A DNA stretch of 64,000 nucleotides from Mycobacterium helveticum (lineage in GTDB: Bacteria > Actinomycetota > Actinomycetes > Mycobacteriales > Mycobacteriaceae): positions 1 to 64,000 of the forward strand of contig NZ_VMQU01000007.1 in assembly GCF_007714205.1 (NCBI RefSeq), given 5' to 3'. Under the pieces are notes generated by a model that ran no database searches, was not told the DNA's origin, and was given only the letters and a program-made list of their open reading frames with translations. Both the position numbers and the translations under genes were made by a program. Of the stretch, positions 49,349 to 58,501 are shown piece after piece. Positions within the stretch are counted from its first letter, which is position 1. Each line of letters starts with the position of its first letter.

Positions 49349-50983
49349 GTGAGCAGGTTTACCGAGAAGATGTACCGGAACGCCCGCACCGCCACGACGG
49401 GCATGGTCACCGGCGAGCCCTACGAACCCGTCCGGCACACCTGGGGTGAGGTCCACGAGCGGGCGCGTCGCATCGCGGGCGGCCTGGCCGCGGCCGGCAT
49501 CGGCCTCGGCGACGCGGTCGGTGTGCTCGCCGGCTTCCCCGTGGAAATCGCCCCCACGGCGCAGGGCCTGTGGATGCGCGGGGCCAGCATGACCATGCTG
49601 CACCAGCCCACGCCGCGCACCGACCTGGCCGTGTGGGCCCAGGACACGATGACCGTCATCGGCATGATCGAGGCCAAGGCCGTCATCGTCTCCGAGCCCT
49701 TCCTGGTGGCCATCCCGGTGCTCGAGGAGAGAGGTGTCCAGGTCCTCACCGTCGCCGACCTGCTGGCGTCGGACCCCGCCGACCCCGTCGACGTCGGCGA
49801 GGACGACCTGGCGCTGATGCAGCTGACGTCCGGTTCGACCGGGTCGCCCAAGGCCGTGCAGATCACCCACCGCAACATCTACTCCAACGCCGAGGCGATG
49901 TTCATCGGCGCCCAGTACGACGTCGACAAGGACGTCATGGTCAGCTGGCTGCCCTGCTTCCACGACATGGGCATGGTCGGCTTCCTGACGATCCCGATGT
50001 ACTTCGGCGCGGAACTGGTCAAGGTCACGCCGATGGACTTCCTGCGCGACACGCTGCTGTGGGCCAAGCTCATCGACAAGTACCAGGGCACCATGACCGC
50101 GGCGCCCAACTTCGCCTACGCCCTGCTCGCGAAGCGGTTGCGCCGCAACGCCAGGCCCGGCGACTTCGACCTGTCGACCCTGCGTTTTGCGCTGTCCGGT
50201 GCCGAGCCGGTCGAGCCGGCCGACGTCGAGGACCTGCTGGACGCGGGCCGGCCGTTCGGCCTGAGGTCCTCGGCGATCCTGCCGGCTTACGGCATGGCCG
50301 AGACGACTCTGGCCGTGTCGTTCTCGGAGTGCAACGCCGGCCTGGTCGTCGACGAGGTCGACGCCGACCTGCTGGCCGCGCTGCGCCGGGCCGTGCCCGC
50401 CAGCAAGGGCAACACCCGCCGGCTGGCCACGCTCGGCCCCCTGCTGAAGGACCTCGAGGCCCGCATCGTCGACGACGACGGCAACGTGCTGCCCCCGCGC
50501 GGCGTCGGTGTCATCGAGCTGCGTGGTGCGTCGCTGACGCCCGGCTACCTGACCATGGGCGGGTTCATCCCGGCCCAGGACGAACAAGGCTGGTACGACA
50601 CCGGCGACCTCGGCTATCTCACCGACGAGGGCCACGTCGTGGTGTGCGGCCGCGTCAAGGACGTCATCATCATGGCGGGCCGCAACATTTACCCCACCGA
50701 CATCGAGCGCGCTGCCTGCCGCGTCGACGGGGTGCGGCCCGGCTGCGCCGTCGCGGTGCGCCTGGACGCCGGCCACTCCCGCGAGACGTTCGCCGTCGCC
50801 GTCGAGTCCAACGCGTGGCAGGACCCGGCCGAGGTGCGCCGCATCGAGCACCAGGTCGCCCACGAGGTGGTGGCCGAGGTCGACGTCCGGCCGCGCAACG
50901 TCGTGGTGCTGGGGCCGGGCACCATCCCGAAGACCCCGTCGGGCAAGCTGCGCCGGTCCACGTCGGTCACGCTGGTCACCTAG
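49349..50983 (+). CDS. acyl-CoA/acyl-AMP ligase (annotated pks16 in M. tuberculosis)
   Basis: This 544-residue ANL-superfamily enzyme adenylates a carboxylic acid. The ATP-binding P-loop reads [18 protein letters not shown] (about 150-167), followed by [11 protein letters not shown], the A5 [10 protein letters not shown] motif, and the [13 protein letters not shown] and [21 protein letters not shown] hinge/C-domain motifs. The KTPSGKLRR catalytic lysine is near the C-terminus. SWLPxFHDMG resembles fatty-acyl-AMP ligases. The name pks16 is historical; there is no ketosynthase. The GTG start follows GAGGAGGC. The upstream 277 bases hold an AT-rich promoter-like patch near 49090-49130. Confidence 0.93.
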   Translation: MSRFTEKMYRNARTATTGMVTGEPYEPVRHTWGEVHERARRIAGGLAAAGIGLGDAVGVLAGFPVEIAPTAQGLWMRGASMTMLHQPTPRTDLAVWAQDTMTVIGMIEAKAVIVSEPFLVAIPVLEERGVQVLTVADLLASDPADPVDVGEDDLALMQLTSGSTGSPKAVQITHRNIYSNAEAMFIGAQYDVDKDVMVSWLPCFHDMGMVGFLTIPMYFGAELVKVTPMDFLRDTLLWAKLIDKYQGTMTAAPNFAYALLAKRLRRNARPGDFDLSTLRFALSGAEPVEPADVEDLLDAGRPFGLRSSAILPAYGMAETTLAVSFSECNAGLVVDEVDADLLAALRRAVPASKGNTRRLATLGPLLKDLEARIVDDDGNVLPPRGVGVIELRGASLTPGYLTMGGFIPAQDEQGWYDTGDLGYLTDEGHVVVCGRVKDVIIMAGRNIYPTDIERAACRVDGVRPGCAVAVRLDAGHSRETFAVAVESNAWQDPAEVRRIEHQVAHEVVAEVDVRPRNVVVLGPGTIPKTPSGKLRRSTSVTLVT

Positions 50984-50989
50984 TCCGGC

Positions 50990-51047
50990 CGAGCAGACAC
51001 AAAATCACCGCGCGATCGGCGTGTCGCGGTGCTTTTGCGTCTGCTCG
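50990..51047. terminator. long hairpin between convergent ligase gene and pth
   Basis: The arms CGAGCAGACACAAAATCACC... and its partner pair over 23 bases with two mismatches (50990-51012 with 51025-51047) around a 12-base loop. It begins seven bases after one stop and ends nine bases before the other. The sequence belongs to the GAGCAGACGCAAAA palindrome type that I recall between convergent mycobacterial genes, probably a bidirectional terminator. Confidence 0.7.
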
Positions 51048-51056
51048 CCCGGGGAA

Positions 51057-51632
51057 TTACCAGGCGTGGACCTGGTTTTGGGCCGCCTCCAGTCCCAGCT
51101 CGACGAGCAGCTCGGTCGCGTCGGCGGCCTGCTCGCAGATCGTGGGGACCTCGGCGCGTTCGGCGCTGGTGAAGCTTTCCAGCACGAACGCCGCGGGATC
51201 TTTGCGCCCGGGTGGCCGGCCGATCCCGACGCGCACGCGCTGAAACTCCTTGCTCCCCAGCGCGGCCGCCACCGAGCGCAGCCCGTTGTGGCCGCCCTCG
51301 CCGCCGCCGATCTTGAGCCGGATGCGGCCGAAGTCCAGGTCGAGGTCGTCGTGGATGACGACGACGTCGGCCGGGGCCACCGAGTAGAACTTCGCCAACG
51401 GCCCGACCTGGCGGCCGGACTCGTTCATGTAACAGCGCGGCTTGGCCAGCAACACCGAATGCCCGCCCAGCCGGCCGCTGACCACTTCCGCGCCGGAACG
51501 CTTGTGCGCCTTGAACTTCGAGCCCAGTCGCGCGGCCAGCAGGTCGGCAACCAGGAACCCGACGTTGTGCCGGGTGCGCGCGTAGTTGTCTCCGGGGTTG
51601 CCCAGGCCGACCACGAGTAGCGGTTCGGCCAC
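51057..51632 (-). CDS. pth: peptidyl-tRNA hydrolase
   Basis: This enzyme frees tRNA from peptidyl-tRNA dropped by ribosomes. The 191-residue protein has [24 protein letters not shown], with catalytic His in [49 protein letters not shown], with substrate-binding Asp and Asn; and [11 protein letters not shown]. It is 12 bases downstream of rplY on the same strand. Rv1014c ortholog. Confidence 0.96.
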   Translation of the reverse strand: MAEPLLVVGLGNPGDNYARTRHNVGFLVADLLAARLGSKFKAHKRSGAEVVSGRLGGHSVLLAKPRCYMNESGRQVGPLAKFYSVAPADVVVIHDDLDLDFGRIRLKIGGGEGGHNGLRSVAAALGSKEFQRVRVGIGRPPGRKDPAAFVLESFTSAERAEVPTICEQAADATELLVELGLEAAQNQVHAW

Positions 51633-51644
51633 GTCCCGGGCCGC

Positions 51645-52283
51645 CTACTCGCCGGCCTCTTCGGGGACCTCGGCCGCGGCCACCTCGGGCTCGGGGACCT
51701 CGCCGCCGCCTTCGCCCTCCAGCTCCTCGGCGGTCGGCGCGTTCACCACGTTGGCCACCAGCAACTCGGGGTCGGAGATCAGGTTGACGCCGGCCGGCAG
51801 CGGGATCTGCCCGGCGGTGATCTGGGTACCGGGCTCGGCGTCCTCGACGGACACGGTCAGCTGCTCGGGGATCGACGACACGTCGGCCTCGACCTCGACG
51901 CTGTTGGCTTCGTGCCGGACCAGCGTGCCGGGCGCGGCATTGCCCTCGACCTCGACGTTGACCTCGACGACGACTTTCTCGCCGCGACGCACGACCACCA
52001 GGTCCGCGTGCTGAATGGTGCGGCGGATGGGGTGGACGTCGAGCGCCTTGGTCAGCGCCAGCTGCTCTTTGCCCTCGATGTCGAGGGTGAGGACGGCGTT
52101 GGTGCCCGCGTGGCGCAGCACGGCCGCGTAGTCGTGCCCGGGCAGCTCCAAGTGCTGCGGGTCGGTGCCGTGACCGTAGAGAACGGCCGGGATCCTGCCT
52201 TGCCGGCGGGCTCGGCGGGACGCGCCCTTACCTGTCTCGGTCCGCTGCGTGACCGCCAGTTTGTTGGCCGGTGCCTTCGCCAT
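51645..52283 (-). CDS. rplY: 50S ribosomal protein L25 (CTC-type)
   Basis: A 212-residue two-domain L25. The N-terminal 5S-rRNA-binding domain contains [22 protein letters not shown] and the C-domain carries the TL5/CTC beta-barrel, ending in an acidic Glu/Val/Pro-rich tail. ATG 52283 is preceded by AGGAGCGATCATC; the longer open frame upstream has no conserved sequence. It is followed by pth as an operon. Rv1015c ortholog. Confidence 0.95.
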   Translation of the reverse strand: MAKAPANKLAVTQRTETGKGASRRARRQGRIPAVLYGHGTDPQHLELPGHDYAAVLRHAGTNAVLTLDIEGKEQLALTKALDVHPIRRTIQHADLVVVRRGEKVVVEVNVEVEGNAAPGTLVRHEANSVEVEADVSSIPEQLTVSVEDAEPGTQITAGQIPLPAGVNLISDPELLVANVVNAPTAEELEGEGGGEVPEPEVAAAEVPEEAGE

Positions 52284-52423
52284 GATGATCGCTCCTGTGT
52301 GCTCGTTACCCGGTTGGGGGGCACGGCCAGGGTCGCGACTGATGAGTCGGTCTCCGTCGATAACGGGGCTGGTCGGCCAGCCACCCTCGCCGTGACGCCC
52401 GGCCAGGGTAGCGCATCTGCGAC

Positions 52424-53293
52424 TCAGAGCGGAAATTTGACGCCGGTGAGCTGCTCGGACAGGTCCCACAGCGCGGCGGCTGTGGCCGCGTCGCGCGCCC
52501 TGCGGCTGCGCCCGACCGGTTGCGTGCGGCCGAGGTAGCCGAACCGGGGGCCGACGAACGTGTCGCCCGGCAGATCCTGAGACGCCGCGTATAGGGTCTG
52601 CCGGGCGCCGAAGTCGGCGTCGGTGGCCACCACCCGCGTGGCGGCCGACATGAGCGCGTCGCCCAGCTTACGTCCGGTGGCCCCCTGCAGGTTGGTGTGC
52701 GAGTAGCCGGGGTGGGCCGCCAGGGCGCGCAGCGGCGACCCCGCCGAGCCGAGGCGTCGCTGCAATTCGCTGGTGAACAGCAGGTTGGCCAGCTTCGACT
52801 GGCTGTAGGCCAGCCATGCCGAATACCGCCGGTTCTCCCAGCTGAGGTCGTCGAGGTCGATGCGGCCCGGCCAGTGCGCCATCGAGGAGACGGTGACCAC
52901 GCGGTCGGTGAGCTTGGGCAGCAGCAGGTTGGTCAGCGCGAAATGGCCGAGGTGGTTGGTGCCGATCTGGCTCTCGAAGCCGTCGACGGTCAGTGCATAG
53001 GGTGCGGCCATGATCCCGGCGTTGTTGATCAGGACGTCGACTTTGTCGACCCCGTCGGCGAACCGGCGAACCGACGACAGATCCTGCAGGTCGAGCGGGC
53101 GCACCTCGAGCCGGCCGACTATCGGGCGTGCGGCGGCCTCGCCCTTGGCGGTGTTGCGCACGGCCATGACGACCTCGGCGCCGGTGCGGGCCAGCTCGCG
53201 GGCCGTGACCGCACCCAGCCCGCTGTTGGCGCCGGTGACGATCACGGTGCGGCCGGTGAACGACGGCAGGTCTGCGGCGGTCCAGTTGGTCAT
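52424..53293 (-). CDS. short-chain dehydrogenase/reductase
   Basis: This 289-residue SDR has the NAD(P) motif [12 protein letters not shown] (about 17-28), NNAGIM (about 85-90), and catalytic Ser in [12 protein letters not shown] with Tyr-x-x-x-Lys as YSQSK. It resembles mycobacterial retinol-dehydrogenase-like SDRs (about 300 residues). Substrate unknown. It lies between rplY and lpqT, where M. tuberculosis has no gene, next to a decayed LuxR gene, and so belongs to a small accessory insert. Confidence 0.9.
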   Translation of the reverse strand: MTNWTAADLPSFTGRTVIVTGANSGLGAVTARELARTGAEVVMAVRNTAKGEAAARPIVGRLEVRPLDLQDLSSVRRFADGVDKVDVLINNAGIMAAPYALTVDGFESQIGTNHLGHFALTNLLLPKLTDRVVTVSSMAHWPGRIDLDDLSWENRRYSAWLAYSQSKLANLLFTSELQRRLGSAGSPLRALAAHPGYSHTNLQGATGRKLGDALMSAATRVVATDADFGARQTLYAASQDLPGDTFVGPRFGYLGRTQPVGRSRRARDAATAAALWDLSEQLTGVKFPL

Positions 53294-53310
53294 GCCCTCA
53301 GTGTCTACTA

Positions 53311-53777
53311 GTGCGCGGGTCGAACTCCAGGGGCACGCGAGTCGGCCGAGGCAGCACTGGAAGCCGGGGCCGCGCTGGCGGCGGGCGACGCCGCCGCGGC
53401 CAAGCAGGCCTGCGACTCGGCGTGGCGGCACACGTATCCGTTGAAGGAGTTGCTCACCAGATGCGTGGTGCCGAATGGCCGACGCGGCCCTGGGCTGTGG
53501 CGATCCGGTGGCCGCTCGACGCTGGGCGGACGACACCGTCGCTGTCGCACCCGGTTGTCACCAGATGCTGGCGCTGACCGCGCGCCCGCGTCGCCCTCGC
53601 CCAGGGCGAGCCGCAGCAGGCCGACACCGACCTGCACGATGCCGTCGCGCTCGCCGAGCCAACCGGCGGATGTTCATCTCGCCGCGCACCGTGCAGACCC
53701 ATCTCACCCATGTCTACGCCAAACTCGGAGTGACCTGGCGTGTCCAGCTGGTCCAGGAAGCCGGCCGCCACAGCTGA
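53311..53777 (+). pseudogene. decayed LuxR-family (LAL-type) regulator
   Basis: Fragments of a large ATP-binding LuxR regulator are readable only by changing frame. First comes ALAAGDAAAAKQACDSAWRHTYPLKELLTR, then (other frame) DAALGCGDPVAARRWADDTVAVAPG, then VALAQGEPQQADTDLHDAVALAE, and finally ISPRTVQTHLTHVYAKLGVTWRVQLVQEA, a textbook LuxR recognition helix. The AAA domain and the first part of the HTH (including the LTxRE turn) are missing. Several frameshifts and an internal deletion make a working protein impossible. It ends at the TGA at 53775-53777. Confidence 0.8.
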
Positions 53778-53848
53778 GGCCGCGAGAGTGCAACCACCGG
53801 CGGCGATACTCGAGGAACGCGCAGCCAGTTGCAGTTTCGCGGTGAAGA

Positions 53849-54499
53849 TCACTTCGCCGCGACGACGAACCCGTGGATGATCGCCTCGACGCCGGACGAC
53901 TCCGCGACCGCCCGGTCGGCCAGGCTGGTGATCGTCAGCTGCACCAGGTAGCGCTGATCGGCGGGCGGGGAGCCGGTGGCGATGACGATGCGGTTCAAGC
54001 TGTGCAACCGCATGCCGTCGAGGTCGTAGCTGCCCTGGATCATCGACGACGGAAAGCCGTTGTAGGGCGCCCCCGAGGCGTCGAGCTGCTTGAAGTTCTC
54101 AAAAAGCTGCGCGTCGTCGTTGCCGTGCTTGATCACCTGCGCCGCGTCGAAATCGCCGCGCAGCCGAAACACCACCAGCCGCGCGGTCGGGAACTTACCG
54201 CCCTTGGACAGCATCACCGTCTCCGGCGTGATGTTCGGGCTGGTGAACGACGACCAGCCCGGCGGCGTGGGGATCGTCACCGTCAGGTCCGGCAGGGATC
54301 CGGGTGCCACCTGCTCTCCGGTGACGCCGATGCTCTGCAGATACCGCGACAGTGGGACGGGTTTTGCGGTCGTCGTGGTCACACTGGTGGTCGGGGTCGT
54401 CGACAGGATCGAGCGGAAATCGGGGGGCTTCGGTGCGCAGGCCGCCGCGGCCGGCGCCAAGGCGACCACCGCCAGAAGCCGGATCGCCCGTGCTCTCAC
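53849..54499 (-). CDS. lpqT: lipoprotein LpqT
   Basis: A 216-residue lipoprotein with signal AIRLLAVVALAPAAAAC and a Thr/Pro-rich linker (ILSTTPTTSVTTTTAKPVPL). A Mog1/LpqN-type domain follows (LPDLTVTIPTPPGWSSFTSPNITPETVMLSKGG to SLADRAVAESSGVEAIIHGFVVAAK). Mycobacterial LpqN/LpqT proteins are exported; LpqT has been reported to dampen TLR2 signalling. The GTG start (54499) overlaps the ArsC-like stop by four bases, which decides the start. Confidence 0.9.
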   Translation of the reverse strand: MRARAIRLLAVVALAPAAAACAPKPPDFRSILSTTPTTSVTTTTAKPVPLSRYLQSIGVTGEQVAPGSLPDLTVTIPTPPGWSSFTSPNITPETVMLSKGGKFPTARLVVFRLRGDFDAAQVIKHGNDDAQLFENFKQLDASGAPYNGFPSSMIQGSYDLDGMRLHSLNRIVIATGSPPADQRYLVQLTITSLADRAVAESSGVEAIIHGFVVAAK

Positions 54500-54852
54500 A
54501 GAATCTCGCGGACCGCGTCGGCCGGCCGGGCCAGCCGCGTGCCCTTCGGAGTGACGACGAACGGTCGCTCGATCAGGATGGGGTGTTCGGCCATGGCGTC
54601 GAGCAGCTGGTCGTCGGTCGCGTCGGCGAGGCCGAGTTCGGCATACAGCGATTCGCGCCTGCGTACCGCGGTGCGCACGTCGATGCCCGCGTCGCGGATC
54701 ATCGTCGCCAACTCGTCGCGCGACGGCGGGTTCTTCAGGTACTCGACTATCGTCGGCTCGACACCGTGGTCCGCCAGCAAATCCACCGTCTTGCGGGACG
54801 TGCCGCACCGCGGGTTGTGGTAGACGACGGTCTTGTTCGCCCCGACACCCAT
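54496..54852 (-). CDS. arsC: ArsC-family arsenate reductase-like protein
   Basis: A 118-residue thioredoxin-fold protein with the catalytic motif YHNPRCGTSRKTVDLL (Cys16) and the arsenate/glutathione-type C-terminal VTPKGTRLARPADAV with conserved Arg residues. Related proteins reduce arsenate with glutaredoxin or mycothiol-linked donors, or act as Spx-like regulators; this one has the ArsC CxxS-type pocket. It abuts prsA (one start lies next to the other stop) and overlaps lpqT by four bases, so the three form one transcript. No arsenite pump is nearby, so the in vivo role is uncertain. Confidence 0.88.
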   Translation of the reverse strand: MGVGANKTVVYHNPRCGTSRKTVDLLADHGVEPTIVEYLKNPPSRDELATMIRDAGIDVRTAVRRRESLYAELGLADATDDQLLDAMAEHPILIERPFVVTPKGTRLARPADAVREIL

Positions 54853-55833
54853 CTAGGCGTCCCCGTCGAAAAGCCCCGTGACCGAGCCATTCTCGAAGAC
54901 GGCGCGGATGGTGCTGGCCAGCAGCGGCGCGATCGACAGCACGGTCAGCTGCGGGAAACGCTTGCTCTCATCGATCGGGAGCGTGTTCGTGACGATCACC
55001 TCCCGGGCGCCGCACCCGGCCAGCCGTGCGGCGGCCGGGTCCGAGAGCACGCCGTGGGTCGCCGCGATGATCACGTCGGTGGCGCCGTCGTCGTGCAGCA
55101 GCTTCACCGCGCCGGCGACCGTGCCGCCGGTGTCGATCATGTCGTCGATCAGCACGCAGGTGCGCCCGTCCACCTCGCCGACCACGCGGTTGGACACCAC
55201 CTGGTTGGGCACCCGCGGGTCGCGGGTCTTGTGGATGAACGCGAGCGGAGCCCCGCCCAGCGCGTCGGCCCACTTTTCGGCGATGCGCACCCGGCCCGAG
55301 TCGGGGGAGACCACCACCATGTCGCCGCCGGGATAGTTGTCCTTGATGTAGGCGGTCAGCAGGTGCTGGCCGCGCATGTGGTCGACGGGTCCGTCGAAGA
55401 AGCCCTGAATCTGGTCGGTGTGCAGGTCGACGGTCACGATCCGGTCGGCGCCAGCGGTCTTGAGCAGGTCGGCGACCAGCCGCGCCGAGATCGGCTCGCG
55501 GCCGCGGTGCTTCTTGTCCTGCCGGGCGTACGGGTAGAACGGCATGACCGCGGTGATCCGCTTGGCGCTGCCCCGCTTGAGCGCGTCGATCATGATCAGC
55601 TGTTCCATCAGCCAGGTGTTCACCGGCATCGGGCACGACTGCAGGACGAACGCATCGCAGCCGCGCACCGACTCGTTGAATCGCACGAAGATCTCGCCGT
55701 TGGCGAACTCCCGCGCGACCTGAGCGGTGACGTGGACGTCGAGTTCTTTGGCTACCTGCTCGGCCAGCTCGGGATGCGCACGGCCGGAAAAGAGCATCAG
55801 GTTCTTGCGGTTATCGGTCCAGTCGTGGCTCAC
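54853..55833 (-). CDS. prsA: ribose-phosphate pyrophosphokinase
   Basis: This enzyme makes PRPP from ribose-5-phosphate and ATP for nucleotides, histidine and decaprenyl-phosphoarabinose. The 326-residue class I enzyme has the flexible catalytic loop KKHRGREPISARLVADLL, TVDLHTDQIQGFFD, VVSPDSGRVRIAEKWAD, and the PRPP-binding motif TCVLIDDMIDTGGT. The ATG follows standard class I starts. It follows glmU on the same strand, 163 bases downstream of its stop. Confidence 0.97.
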   Translation of the reverse strand: MSHDWTDNRKNLMLFSGRAHPELAEQVAKELDVHVTAQVAREFANGEIFVRFNESVRGCDAFVLQSCPMPVNTWLMEQLIMIDALKRGSAKRITAVMPFYPYARQDKKHRGREPISARLVADLLKTAGADRIVTVDLHTDQIQGFFDGPVDHMRGQHLLTAYIKDNYPGGDMVVVSPDSGRVRIAEKWADALGGAPLAFIHKTRDPRVPNQVVSNRVVGEVDGRTCVLIDDMIDTGGTVAGAVKLLHDDGATDVIIAATHGVLSDPAAARLAGCGAREVIVTNTLPIDESKRFPQLTVLSIAPLLASTIRAVFENGSVTGLFDGDA

Positions 55834-55935
55834 GGTGCTGCCCCCGCCGTTCGGGATCGAATTGGAAGAAGCCCCATCGTACGTAGCGACGGGTAGCGAC
55901 GTGCGGACGGGTTGCCAGGAAACGAACTCACCGTG

Positions 55936-56010
55936 TCTATTCGGGCTGGGTCTATTCGGGCTGGGTCTATTCGGGCTGGGTCTATTCGGGCTGGGTCTAT
56001 TCAGGCCGGG
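55936..56010. repeat. 15-bp tandem repeat reiterating the glmU stop
   Basis: Four perfect copies of TCTATTCGGGCTGGG (55936, 55951, 55966, 55981) are followed by a fifth with two changes (55996-56010) that is the real 3' end of glmU. On the glmU strand each unit reads ACC CAG CCC GAA TAG, so the terminal codons and stop are repeated in frame. Copy number is expected to vary between isolates. Confidence 0.95.
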
Positions 56011-57487
56011 CGGCCCGACTGTCCGGCTTGGCCGCCGCCTCCGAGGCCTGCGTGGCGGCCCGCGCGGCCGCGCTGCCCGGCCGCTTGCGGCGTACCCAGC
56101 CTTCGATGTTGCGCTGCGGTCCCGCCGAGACCGCCAGCGCCCCGGGCGGGACGTCTTCGCGCACCACCGTGCCGGCGCCGGTGTAGGCCCCGTCGCCGAC
56201 GGTCACCGGGGCCACGAACATGGTGTCCGAACCGGTGCGCACGTGCGAGCCGATCGTGGTGCGCCGTTTGGACTCGCCGTCGTAGTTGACGAACACGCTG
56301 GACGCGCCGATGTTGCTGTGCTCGCCGATGTCGGCGTCGCCGACGTAGGTCAGGTGCGGGACCTTGGTGCCGGCGCCGATGGTGGCGTTCTTGGTTTCGA
56401 CGAACGCGCCGAGCTTGCCGTCCGCGCCCAGCACGGTGCCGGGCCGCAGGTAGGTGAAGGGCCCGACCGATGCGCCGTCACCGATCGAGGACTTCGTGCC
56501 GTGGGTGCGCACCACCGACGCGCCGTCACCGACGCTCACGTCGGTCAGCGTGGTGTCCGGGCCGACCACGCAGCGACCGCCCACCCGGGTGCCGCCGAGC
56601 AACTGGGTTCCGGGCTGGATGACGGTGTCGCGGCCGATCGTCACGTCGACGTCGATCCACGTGGTGGCGGGATCGACGATGGTCACGCCGGCCAGCTGGT
56701 GGCTGGCGACGATCCGGCGGTTGAGCTCGGCGCCCAGTTCGGCGAGCTGGACGCGGTTGTTCACCCCGGCCACCAGCGCGCTGTCGTCGACGTGCCGGGC
56801 ATGCACGGCCCGACCGTCGCGGCGCAGGATGGCGATGGCGTCGGTGAGGTAGAGCTCCTGCTGGGCGTTGTCGGAGCTCAGCCGGCTCAGCGCCCAGCGC
56901 AACGCCCCGATGTCGAAGGCGTAGACGCCCGCGTTGACCTCGTGGATCTCCCGCTGCGAGGGGGTCGCGTCGGCGTGTTCCACGATCGCCGTCACCTCGT
57001 TGTCCTGGGTGCGCAGGATCCGCCCGTAGCCGCTGGGATCGCCCAGTGTGGTGGTCAGCACCGTGACCGCGGCCCCGTGCTCGCGCCCGGCCGCGCCGTG
57101 CGCGGCGACCAGGTCGGCCAGGGTGTCGGCGTCCAGCAGCGGCGTGTCGCCGGGAGTGACGACGACGATGCCGGCGTAGTCGTCGGGCAGCGCGGCCAGG
57201 CCGCACAGCGTCGCATGCCCGGTGCCCAGCGGCCGGTCCTGCAGCGCCACGTCGATCGGGCGCCCGACGCTGTCGGCCAGCGCGGCCACCTGGGGTTCGA
57301 TGCGCTGGTGGTCGGGGCCCAGCACCACGACCAGATGCCGCGGCGCCAGCTTGGCGATCGCGTGCAGCGAATGCGACAGCATGCTGCGCCCGGCGATCGT
57401 GTGCAGCACCTTCGGGGTGTCCGACCGCATGCGGCTGCCGGCTCCGGCCGCCAGGACCAGGACCGCGGTCTCACCACGCAACGACAT
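55997..57487 (-). CDS. glmU: bifunctional GlcNAc-1-P uridyltransferase / acetyltransferase GlmU
   Basis: This enzyme acetylates glucosamine-1-phosphate and then makes UDP-GlcNAc. The 496-residue protein has an N-terminal pyrophosphorylase domain ([21 protein letters not shown], about 8-28; LGTGHATL) and a C-terminal left-handed beta-helix of hexapeptide repeats (about 260-450, for example [27 protein letters not shown] and [22 protein letters not shown]). A Ala/Arg-rich tail of about 40 residues follows, as in the M. tuberculosis enzyme. The stop lies inside the 15-bp tandem repeat. Confidence 0.97.
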   Translation of the reverse strand: MSLRGETAVLVLAAGAGSRMRSDTPKVLHTIAGRSMLSHSLHAIAKLAPRHLVVVLGPDHQRIEPQVAALADSVGRPIDVALQDRPLGTGHATLCGLAALPDDYAGIVVVTPGDTPLLDADTLADLVAAHGAAGREHGAAVTVLTTTLGDPSGYGRILRTQDNEVTAIVEHADATPSQREIHEVNAGVYAFDIGALRWALSRLSSDNAQQELYLTDAIAILRRDGRAVHARHVDDSALVAGVNNRVQLAELGAELNRRIVASHQLAGVTIVDPATTWIDVDVTIGRDTVIQPGTQLLGGTRVGGRCVVGPDTTLTDVSVGDGASVVRTHGTKSSIGDGASVGPFTYLRPGTVLGADGKLGAFVETKNATIGAGTKVPHLTYVGDADIGEHSNIGASSVFVNYDGESKRRTTIGSHVRTGSDTMFVAPVTVGDGAYTGAGTVVREDVPPGALAVSAGPQRNIEGWVRRKRPGSAAARAATQASEAAAKPDSRAARPE

Positions 57488-57618
57488 CGACCCTCCTACA
57501 ACCCTCGGCGCACGAGCGGGGTACTCGCCGCCCGCGGGGGAGCGTGTCCGTACCCCGACACGCCGTCAAGCGTGGCATTTCCTGCACGCTCGAAGCAAAG
57601 AGCGGGGCCTATTCGGGG

Positions 57619-57690
57619 CTCCGTCGCCAGGACTCGAACCTGAACTATCTGAACCAAAATCAGAGGTGCTGCCGATTACACCACGACGGA
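57619..57690 (-). tRNA. tRNA-Gln (anticodon TTG)
   Basis: On the minus strand acceptor TCCGTCG pairs with CGACGGA, the anticodon stem TCTGA/TCAGA closes loop TTTTGGT, and the T loop TTCGAGT is canonical. The TTG anticodon reads CAA (and by wobble CAG) glutamine codons. CCA is not encoded. The gene lies between glmU and the TetR gene, as in M. tuberculosis. Confidence 0.97.
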
Positions 57691-57811
57691 CCGCATACCG
57701 CGGCCACCACTCGGAGCCGCGCCACCCAAACTCTAGACAATGCGGGGTCCGGTTGTGGACTCGATTCCAACGCGTCCGTCGCGCGGCCGGCAAACCGATA
57801 CGCTGATCGCT

Positions 57812-58468
57812 GTGGCTGTGCTGGGCGCCGAGCCGGACAAACCGGACAAGGAGGTCCGGTCGCCGCGCGCGCGGATGACCGGCAGCGATCGCCGCCACCA
57901 GCTCATCGGCATCGCGCGCTCGCTGTTCGCCGAACGCGGCTACGACGGCACCTCGATCGAGGAGATCGCCCAGCGGGCCAACGTGTCCAAACCGGTGGTG
58001 TACGAGCATTTCGGCGGCAAGGAGGGCCTGTACGCCGTCGTCGTCGACCGCGAGATGTCGGCGCTGCTGGACGGCATCACCTCGTCGCTGACCAACAACC
58101 GGTCCCGGGTGCGGGTCGAGCGTGTGGCGCTGGCGTTGCTCACCTACGTCGAAGAGCGCACCGACGGCTTCCGGATCATGATCCGCGACTCACCCGCCTC
58201 GATCAGTTCGGGCACCTACTCCAGCCTGCTCAACGACGCCGTCAGCCAGGTCAGCTCCATCCTGGCCGGCGACTTCGCGCGGCGTGGCCTGGACCCCGAG
58301 CTGGCCCCGCTGTACGCCCAGGCGCTGGTGGGTTCGGTGTCGATGACGGCCCAGTGGTGGCTCGACACCCGCGAGCCCAAGAAGGAAGTGGTCGCCGCGC
58401 ACCTGGTGAACCTGATGTGGAACGGCCTGACCCACCTGGAAGCCGATCCCAGGCTGCAGGACGAGTAG
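57812..58468 (+). CDS. TetR-family regulator
   Basis: A 218-residue TetR protein corresponding in position to Rv1019. The HTH (about 35-80) reads DRRHQLIGIARSLFAERGYDGTSIEEIAQRANVSKPVVYEHFGGKEGLYAVVVDREM. The ligand domain follows, with DGFRIMIRDSPASISSGTYSSLL and the AAHLVNLMWNGLTHLE C-terminal helix. In this family position the regulator autoregulates and controls adjacent genes. GTG 57812 or 57818 is likely; the open frame extends upstream without conservation. The downstream foreign gene (34 bases away) may fall under its control. Confidence 0.9.
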   Translation: MAVLGAEPDKPDKEVRSPRARMTGSDRRHQLIGIARSLFAERGYDGTSIEEIAQRANVSKPVVYEHFGGKEGLYAVVVDREMSALLDGITSSLTNNRSRVRVERVALALLTYVEERTDGFRIMIRDSPASISSGTYSSLLNDAVSQVSSILAGDFARRGLDPELAPLYAQALVGSVSMTAQWWLDTREPKKEVVAAHLVNLMWNGLTHLEADPRLQDE

Positions 58469-58501
58469 CCAGAAGCAGACGGACCAGAAGCAAAGGGAGT
58501 A

